From: Acidobacteriota bacterium | Lineage (GTDB): Bacteria > Acidobacteriota > Terriglobia > Terriglobales > Acidobacteriaceae | Assembly (NCBI GenBank): GCA_021801945.1 | Contig: JAKABE010000187.1 | Coordinates: 1 to 6,592, forward strand | Length of the DNA stretch: 6,592 bases | Direction of reading: 5' to 3' | Part shown: one piece after another, positions 1-6,592 of the stretch | How the letters are laid out: the number at the start of each line of letters is the position of its first letter | How positions within the stretch are numbered: position 1 is the stretch's first letter | The notes under the pieces: generated by a model | Seen by the model: the letters and a program-made list of their open reading frames with translations, nothing else | Databases searched by the model: none | Told to the model about the DNA's origin: nothing | Position numbers and translations under genes: made by a program

Positions 1-3
1 CTC

Positions 4-33
4 GGCTCGGAGGAGTGGGACTCTCTGCGAGCC
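4..33. repeat. Stem-loop at the left window edge
   Basis: Arms GGCTCG (4-9) and CGAGCC (28-33) pair perfectly. Inside them AGGAGT (11-16) pairs with ACTC/CT (20-26) apart from one bulged T, closing on a GGG loop. Nearly all 30 bases can pair. No T-tract follows on the plus strand, and the minus-strand continuation lies outside the window, so a minus-strand terminator can be neither confirmed nor excluded. Confidence 0.45.
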
Positions 34-116
34 AGCTAGCCAGTGATCGAATCCAGAGATATAGCTCCGGAGCGTCAGAGCACTTTCTCTTCACTCATCG
101 ACAATGCAACGTAGTA

Positions 117-150
117 CAAGTGGGCTTTTCTTCAGGAAGAGCCCCACTTG
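117..150 (-). terminator. Candidate terminator hairpin for the esterase operon
   Basis: CAAGTGGG (117-124) and CCCACTTG (143-150) form an uninterrupted 8-bp base. The stem continues through a bulge and one mismatch for about five more pairs around a 5-base loop. It lies about 180 bases beyond the stop of the last esterase gene, in the right place to end that transcript. The T-tract expected of a Rho-independent terminator is missing on both strands (minus strand continues TACTACG), so it may instead be a 3'-end-protecting or Rho-assisted hairpin. Confidence 0.35.
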
Positions 151-161
151 ACCGCATGGTC

Positions 162-177
162 TCTGCTCAAGAGCAGA
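162..177. repeat. Short perfect dyad
   Basis: TCTGCTC and GAGCAGA are perfect inverted copies separated by AA. It follows the 117-150 hairpin by 11 bases. It could be a protein-binding dyad or a 6-bp stem with a CAAG loop; nothing nearby decides between these. Confidence 0.35.
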
Positions 178-280
178 ATCGAGTACGCTGTAGTCTCCAA
201 ATGGGCAGTCCTGGCGGCGTCCACACCGGCGGCGGGATGTCGGGGCTGGCAGCAGGCACGCACATCGATCTACCGCTGAG

Positions 281-300
281 GGATGGCACGGTGCACATCC
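281..300. repeat. Small stem-loop close to the esterase stop codon
   Basis: GGATG pairs with CATCC, and the inner GCA pairs with TGC around a CGG loop, with a single bulged A. It lies 27 bases past the end of the last esterase gene, so it would sit in the 3' untranslated part of the transcript. No T-tract follows on the minus strand. Confidence 0.3.
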
Positions 301-326
301 GGGCGGTCAACTGCTCAACGGCCAAG

Positions 327-1547
327 CTACCGGAAGAGCCTTGGAGCAAATTGGTTTAAGTCTCTGCGCCAAGTGAGCCATTCGTGCGCTGTGCCCGGCG
401 ACTCGTAGTAGACGTTCTTCACGCCAGCCTTGTCCAGGGCCTGGTGAAGCTCATAGATGTTGGGGTTGTGCGCTTTCTCCACCGTGCCCGTGCCCAGAAA
501 CAACATCTTTACTTGTTTGTTGAAAGCCGCAGGATCTTTCTCCGCCGCAGCGAATGCATCCCGTGGAACGCCGGGACTGAACCCGCCGATATAAGCAAAC
601 ATGTTCAAGTGGGGCAGCGCGGTGATGAAGGTCTGCATCCCACCCATTGAAAGCCCTGCAATCGCACGGTCATTGCGGCTGGTCAGCGTGCGGAAGCGCG
701 ATTGGATCGTGGGGATCAGATCGTTGAACACGACCTCAGTGAACGTTACGCCGTAGTCTTTAAAGTCTGGCCGCTGCCCGTGTGCAGGCCTGCGTCCCGT
801 GAAGACCAGCGGCGCCTCACCGGGTTTCAATGCCGTGAACTGGTCATCGGAGACCAAGATCATCGGCACGGCTTTCTTTTCCGCGATCAAGTTGTCCATG
901 ATGATGTTGGCGCGGCCCTGGTTGAACCAGCCCAGCTCGTCCTCTCCGTAGCCGGGCAGCACGTAGAGCACCGGATAGCGGGTTTGCGGGTGCTGATCAT
1001 AGCCGGGCGGCGTGTACACGAGGCAGCGCCGCCACTTCCCAACCACCTTGGAGTAGTAGAGGACCGAGCGCACCTCACCGTGCGGGACATCTCGAGTCTG
1101 GTAGAAGGAGTCCGAGGCCACGGGCGATGGAATCTCAATGCCGCTGATCTCCCGCATCTCGCCGAAAAAGGTATGGCTGCCGGGGTCATCCATTTCCACG
1201 CCGTCAACGTAGAAGGAGTAGTAGTGAAACCCCTGCACGATGGGCGGAGTGATCAGCGTCCAGGAGCCATCCTGCTGCTTGACCATGTCCATCATGGGAG
1301 TCTGAGCGCCTCCGCCCCCGATCAGGGCCTGGACCTTTTGCGCATCCGGAGCCTTGATTCGAAGCGACACGCTGCGGTCAGGATAGATGCACGGATAATC
1401 AGCGGCAATCACATTGGTGGAGGCAGGAACGCACTTGCCCGCAGGCGGAGTTTGCGTCGCAGAGTTCCGAGCAACCTTCATGGAAGATCCACAGCCGATG
1501 CAGAGTCCGATCAAGACAGCCGCAATGAAACCTATCCTTCTTTTCAC
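327..1547 (-). CDS. CE1-type esterase, probable lipoprotein (E-set + alpha/beta hydrolase)
   Basis: Predicted 406-aa secreted serine esterase of the enterochelin/feruloyl esterase (CE1, esterase D-like) group. The GTG start at 1547 is chosen because GGGAGG (1559-1564) lies 11 bases upstream and because it exposes a signal peptide: KRR, a hydrophobic stretch, then a CIGC lipobox with Cys19. The box is slightly non-canonical, with Cys at -3 and Leu at -4. An ATG at 1715 is in frame but would overlap the previous gene by 58 bp and bury the signal. Residues about 51-130 form a CBM48/E-set-like domain ([16 protein letters not shown]); the hydrolase follows. Visible catalytic elements are Ser300 in GLSMGG, probable acid Glu357 in GTVE, and His388 in GTAHEW. 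It is the last gene of the GH51 operon and a close paralogue of the esterase upstream. Likely substrates are acyl or feruloyl esters on hemicellulose side chains; this is inferred from family and context, and related folds also hydrolyse other esters. Confidence 0.88.
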   Translation of the reverse strand: MKRRIGFIAAVLIGLCIGCGSSMKVARNSATQTPPAGKCVPASTNVIAADYPCIYPDRSVSLRIKAPDAQKVQALIGGGGAQTPMMDMVKQQDGSWTLITPPIVQGFHYYSFYVDGVEMDDPGSHTFFGEMREISGIEIPSPVASDSFYQTRDVPHGEVRSVLYYSKVVGKWRRCLVYTPPGYDQHPQTRYPVLYVLPGYGEDELGWFNQGRANIIMDNLIAEKKAVPMILVSDDQFTALKPGEAPLVFTGRRPAHGQRPDFKDYGVTFTEVVFNDLIPTIQSRFRTLTSRNDRAIAGLSMGGMQTFITALPHLNMFAYIGGFSPGVPRDAFAAAEKDPAAFNKQVKMLFLGTGTVEKAHNPNIYELHQALDKAGVKNVYYESPGTAHEWLTWRRDLNQFAPRLFR

Positions 1548-1558
1548 GATGACAAGTG

Positions 1559-1564
1559 CCTCCC
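1559..1564 (-). promoter_or_regulatory. Ribosome binding site fixing the GTG start of the lipoprotein esterase
   Basis: Minus strand GGGAGG, 11 bases before GTG at 1547. The spacing is a little long, but no other in-frame start codon nearby has a comparable signal, and this start alone yields a plausible signal peptide. Confidence 0.55.
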
Positions 1565-1590
1565 TCGACTCGAAATGAACTTTCCAGCTC

Positions 1591-1639
1591 GCTGCGCGCG
1601 CAGCTAAGGCGTCTGGGCCGCTGGAATGACTGCGCGCAG
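1591..1639. repeat. Two GC-rich palindromes between the esterase genes
   Basis: A perfect 14-bp palindrome GCTGCGCGCGCAGC (1591-1604) and a related perfect 10-bp palindrome CTGCGCGCAG (1630-1639) share the CTGCGCG/CGCGCAG core, 25 bases apart, within the 110-bp gap between the two esterase genes. Each could form a hairpin in the transcript, or the arms could pair with each other. No T-tract follows, so a terminator is unlikely. They may stabilise or process the polycistronic mRNA, or belong to a dispersed REP-like family. Confidence 0.45.
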
Positions 1640-1657
1640 CAGAATGCCCCTGAACGC

Positions 1658-5220
<3,563 letters not shown>

Positions 5221-5227
5221 TTCCTCG

Positions 5228-5235
5228 CTCCTTTT
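5228..5235 (-). promoter_or_regulatory. Ribosome binding site of the GH51 gene
   Basis: Minus strand AAAAGGAG with AGGAG 7 bases before the ATG at 5220. This supports starting there rather than at the far upstream in-frame codon at 5331, which would overlap the operator region and hide the Tat signal. Confidence 0.6.
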
Positions 5236-5310
5236 GTCTTGAGAGTGGTCTCCGCTCTCGCTGGGCCCGCATTCAACAGGCCTATTGCGGAGAAAACTCA
5301 ACGCAAATTG

Positions 5311-5326
5311 TGGAAAGCGTTTTCCA
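5311..5326. promoter_or_regulatory. Putative LacI-family operator upstream of GH51
   Basis: TGGAAAGCGTTTTCCA is a 16-bp dyad in which seven of eight base pairs are symmetric around a central CG. This is the architecture of LacI/GalR-family sites (half-site TGGAAA.C, central CG). It lies 91 bases upstream of the GH51 start, in the 260-bp gap (5221-5480) between the mini membrane protein gene and GH51, where the operon promoter should be. I could not assign convincing -35 and -10 boxes. No LacI regulator gene is present in the window. Inferred role: sugar-responsive repression of the arabinofuranosidase-esterase operon. Confidence 0.55.
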
Positions 5327-5480
5327 GCCACTCATGCTATCGCCTTACCCCCAGCGCCGCGCAAGCAGTAGTCTGCACTCAGGGACGAACTCCTGGGCAA
5401 AGGCAACCATGGTATCGTTTCGCCCTTTGCGAATTTACAGGCAAACTGGGTATTGATGACGGCCGACGGGAGCGATGGCA

Positions 5481-5672
5481 TCAGATGGCGCGAAGCACCC
5501 TTGCAGGCAGGAAGATGAGGGCGCGCACCAACTCCAATACGCCGCCCACGGCGATGCCTACTAAGCGAAACGGCAACAGCAGCAGCCAGACCAGCGGATA
5601 TGCCACCAGCGCCAGAAGCGCGAGCGGCCAGCACAAGACGAGGAGAATGCACCACAACAGAAACTTGAGCAT
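5481..5672 (-). CDS. Small Leu-rich membrane protein of unknown function
   Basis: Predicted 63-aa hydrophobic protein. The ATG at 5672 is chosen because AGGAGG (5682-5687) sits 9 bases upstream; an in-frame ATG at 5705 would add an unlikely charged leader. Residues about 3-24 form one membrane segment and about 26-45 a second hydrophobic stretch, broken by Pro residues (CWPLA, YPLVW, LPFR). The C-terminus is amphipathic and ends with Arg residues (LPARVLRAI). I do not recognise a named family; similar tiny Leu/Pro-rich proteins are, to my recollection, common in Acidobacteriota as hypotheticals. It stands alone between a YjbR gene and the arabinofuranosidase operon. Its leader can fold over the ribosome binding site, so translation may be conditional. 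No function can be assigned. Confidence 0.72.
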   Translation of the reverse strand: MLKFLLWCILLVLCWPLALLALVAYPLVWLLLLPFRLVGIAVGGVLELVRALIFLPARVLRAI

Positions 5673-5673
5673 G

Positions 5674-5733
5674 ATTTGGCGCCTCCTCGAGCCAGCGTGT
5701 TCCATCTGCCGATACGAAGCTGGAGAGCCAAAT
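5674..5733 (-). promoter_or_regulatory. Leader able to pair with the ribosome binding site of the mini membrane protein
   Basis: In the transcript, ATTTGGC (5727-5733) can pair perfectly with GCCAAAT (5674-5680), which ends one base before the start codon. The next bases CTCC (5722-5725) can extend the helix onto the AGGAGG ribosome binding site (5682-5687) with one mismatch and one bulge. A competing helix CCAGC (5719-5723) with GCTGG (5692-5696) uses two of the same bases and would free the site. This resembles a two-state translational switch, but it matches no riboswitch class I know and rests on base pairing alone. Confidence 0.35.
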
Positions 5734-5777
5734 GTTCCGTTGCTACCGCTTCCTGGTCGCGGCTTACGCGCCGGTGG

Positions 5778-6182
5778 CTATTTGCGCCCGCGCATGATCC
5801 GGGTGCGTTCCTTTTGCGGCATGGCCAGCAGGGCCTGGGTCCGCTTTGGCAGCTTGGCTAAGATCAGGGCGTGTGCGCGGCGCAACTCATCCTCAATTTC
5901 GCGGGGTCGTAACGCATCCCAACGCTCGACGGCCACCCAATATGCGCGGGTCAGATGCGGCGCGGGCTCAATCCCCTCCCGCTCCACCAGCTCGTAAAAG
6001 CGCTCCGCCCCGCAGTGAAACCACAGGACTCCGTTCCCCGCACCCTCCAGGTCGGTCATGGCGAACATCTTGCCGCCCATCTCGCGGCTGCCCACCCAGT
6101 AGACAAGGTGATGGCCCCAGTTCAATGTCTCCGTCACGTGCGGCAACGAGAGGCAAAACTCGCGGATGCGCTCGTTGTCCAT
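5778..6182 (-). CDS. MmcQ/YjbR family protein
   Basis: Predicted 134-aa soluble cytoplasmic protein of the MmcQ/YjbR (DUF419) family, small single-domain proteins with a double-wing-like fold that are often annotated as DNA-binding without firm proof. Family features visible are the N-terminal helix ending in LPHVTET, the G.H..YWVG segment, GGKMFA (38-43), VLWFHC and the late RAYWVAVERWDAL (about 90-102), followed by a helix and a basic tail (KERTRIMRGRK). The length is typical. The ATG at 6182 matches the usual family N-terminus; no ribosome binding site precedes it, so leaderless or weak initiation is likely. It lies 101 bp after the adenosine deaminase gene and may be cotranscribed with it, but I see no functional link. 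Confidence 0.85.
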   Translation of the reverse strand: MDNERIREFCLSLPHVTETLNWGHHLVYWVGSREMGGKMFAMTDLEGAGNGVLWFHCGAERFYELVEREGIEPAPHLTRAYWVAVERWDALRPREIEDELRRAHALILAKLPKRTQALLAMPQKERTRIMRGRK

Positions 6183-6283
6183 GGCGTGAGTGTAGGCCGT
6201 ATTGCGCCGCGCGCGAAATGAAAAAGCGGTTGCTGGGTCCTTCTCCGGCAGACTTTCCGATCCCCGTCCCAATAAGCGGCTCT

Positions 6284-6592
6284 TCACAACGCGGCTTCGA
6301 AGGCCCGGAAACGGTGTTCCAGCTCCCACTGCTCTGCGGCCTTCTGGCTGCGGTCGAGAAAGTCTTGGCAAGCGCGCGAAGGTCGGTTTCCGCCCAGCGT
6401 CTGGCCGCGGCACTCCGCCACAGGGAGGGTGAAATTGTCTTCCTCAGCCCAGAGGCTCGCGCCGGGCAAAAAGTCGTGCTCCAGCCCCGTCCGCGCCAGC
6501 AGCTTTAGTTGCGTGTAGCTCAGGTGGTATTCCTCGGCGGCCATCACGTACTCGTGGGTGAGGTCGATGCGGCTCACGCCCTCGTCATCGGT
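6284..6592 (-). CDS. Adenosine deaminase-type amidohydrolase, C-terminal fragment (5' end outside window)
   Basis: The reading frame stays open to the window edge; 102 C-terminal residues are visible. The fragment begins with TDDEGVSR, which matches the family's TDDP-type motif: in adenosine deaminases the first Asp coordinates the catalytic zinc and the second contacts the purine. It continues with LTHEYVMAA, then LSYTQLKLLARTGLEHDFLPG, the usual C-terminal helices (cf. ...LKELARNSIEASF). The extended tail ending in a QWELEHRFRAFE-like helix resembles longer secreted ADGF/ADA2-like bacterial enzymes more than short cytosolic ones. The expected reaction is hydrolytic deamination of (deoxy)adenosine to (deoxy)inosine. 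Glu replaces Pro in the usual TDDP. The zinc-binding HxH motif, catalytic Glu and any signal peptide lie outside the window, so activity and location are not settled. Confidence 0.8.
   Translation of the reverse strand, partial: TDDEGVSRIDLTHEYVMAAEEYHLSYTQLKLLARTGLEHDFLPGASLWAEEDNFTLPVAECRGQTLGGNRPSRACQDFLDRSQKAAEQWELEHRFRAFEAAL

Larger units (their letters stand above)
1..326. other. Gene-free stretch downstream of the esterase operon
   Basis: No reading frame here resembles a protein family. A GTG-started plus-strand frame (15-359) and a short minus-strand frame (167-349) are open, but both lack a properly spaced ribosome binding site, have unstructured composition, and run into the 3' end of the esterase gene on the opposite strand. 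What the stretch does contain is several inverted repeats (4-33, 64-73, 117-150, 162-177, 281-300), described separately where strong. The most likely reading is an untranslated downstream region, perhaps with a terminator; a small RNA cannot be excluded. Confidence 0.55.

Noticed and set aside
40..62. tRNA T-arm-like string GATCGAATCC
   Set aside because: No flanking complementary stems, anticodon arm or acceptor stem can be drawn around it.
15..359. GTG-started plus-strand frame of 114 codons at the left edge
   Set aside because: The AGGA run is adjacent to the start, so spacing is impossible; the frame runs through hairpins and into the esterase 3' end, and resembles nothing.
5332..5655. 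107-codon minus-strand frame overlapping the mini membrane gene and upstream GH51 region
   Set aside because: It is out of frame with the better supported 63-aa gene, and has no ribosome binding site or family features.

Overview
Every gene I can support lies on the minus strand, so the transcription order is right to left. GC-rich composition, Tat-exported polysaccharide enzymes, a Leu-rich mini membrane protein and an ADA/YjbR neighbourhood fit a soil Acidobacteriota (Terriglobia-like) bacterium. That assignment is inference from gene style; no phylogenetic marker is present.

Right part (5481-6592): the 3' end of an adenosine deaminase-type amidohydrolase that runs off the window, a complete MmcQ/YjbR-family protein gene, and a 63-residue hydrophobic protein gene. 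The leader of the last one can fold so that its ribosome binding site is paired.

Centre and left (327-5220): an apparent three-gene hemicellulose operon. It opens with a Tat-exported GH51 alpha-L-arabinofuranosidase (716 aa). Two tandem paralogous CE1-type esterases follow, each with an N-terminal CBM48/E-set-like domain. The first has a perfect Tat motif (432 aa); the second starts at GTG and carries a probable lipoprotein signal (406 aa). The genes are separated by 113 and 110 bp, and each gap holds GC-rich dyads. A near-perfect LacI-family-type operator (5311-5326) lies about 90 bp upstream of the GH51 start. Together the genes suggest extracytoplasmic debranching of arabinose-decorated, acyl- or feruloyl-esterified xylan or pectin: the esterases would remove acyl groups from side chains and GH51 would release arabinose.

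Left edge (1-326): no convincing gene. It holds several inverted repeats, one of which could end the operon transcript.

I see no wholly new system. The most interesting points are the duplicated, differently targeted esterase pair beside an exported GH51, the putative LacI operator, and the switch-like leader of the mini membrane protein.
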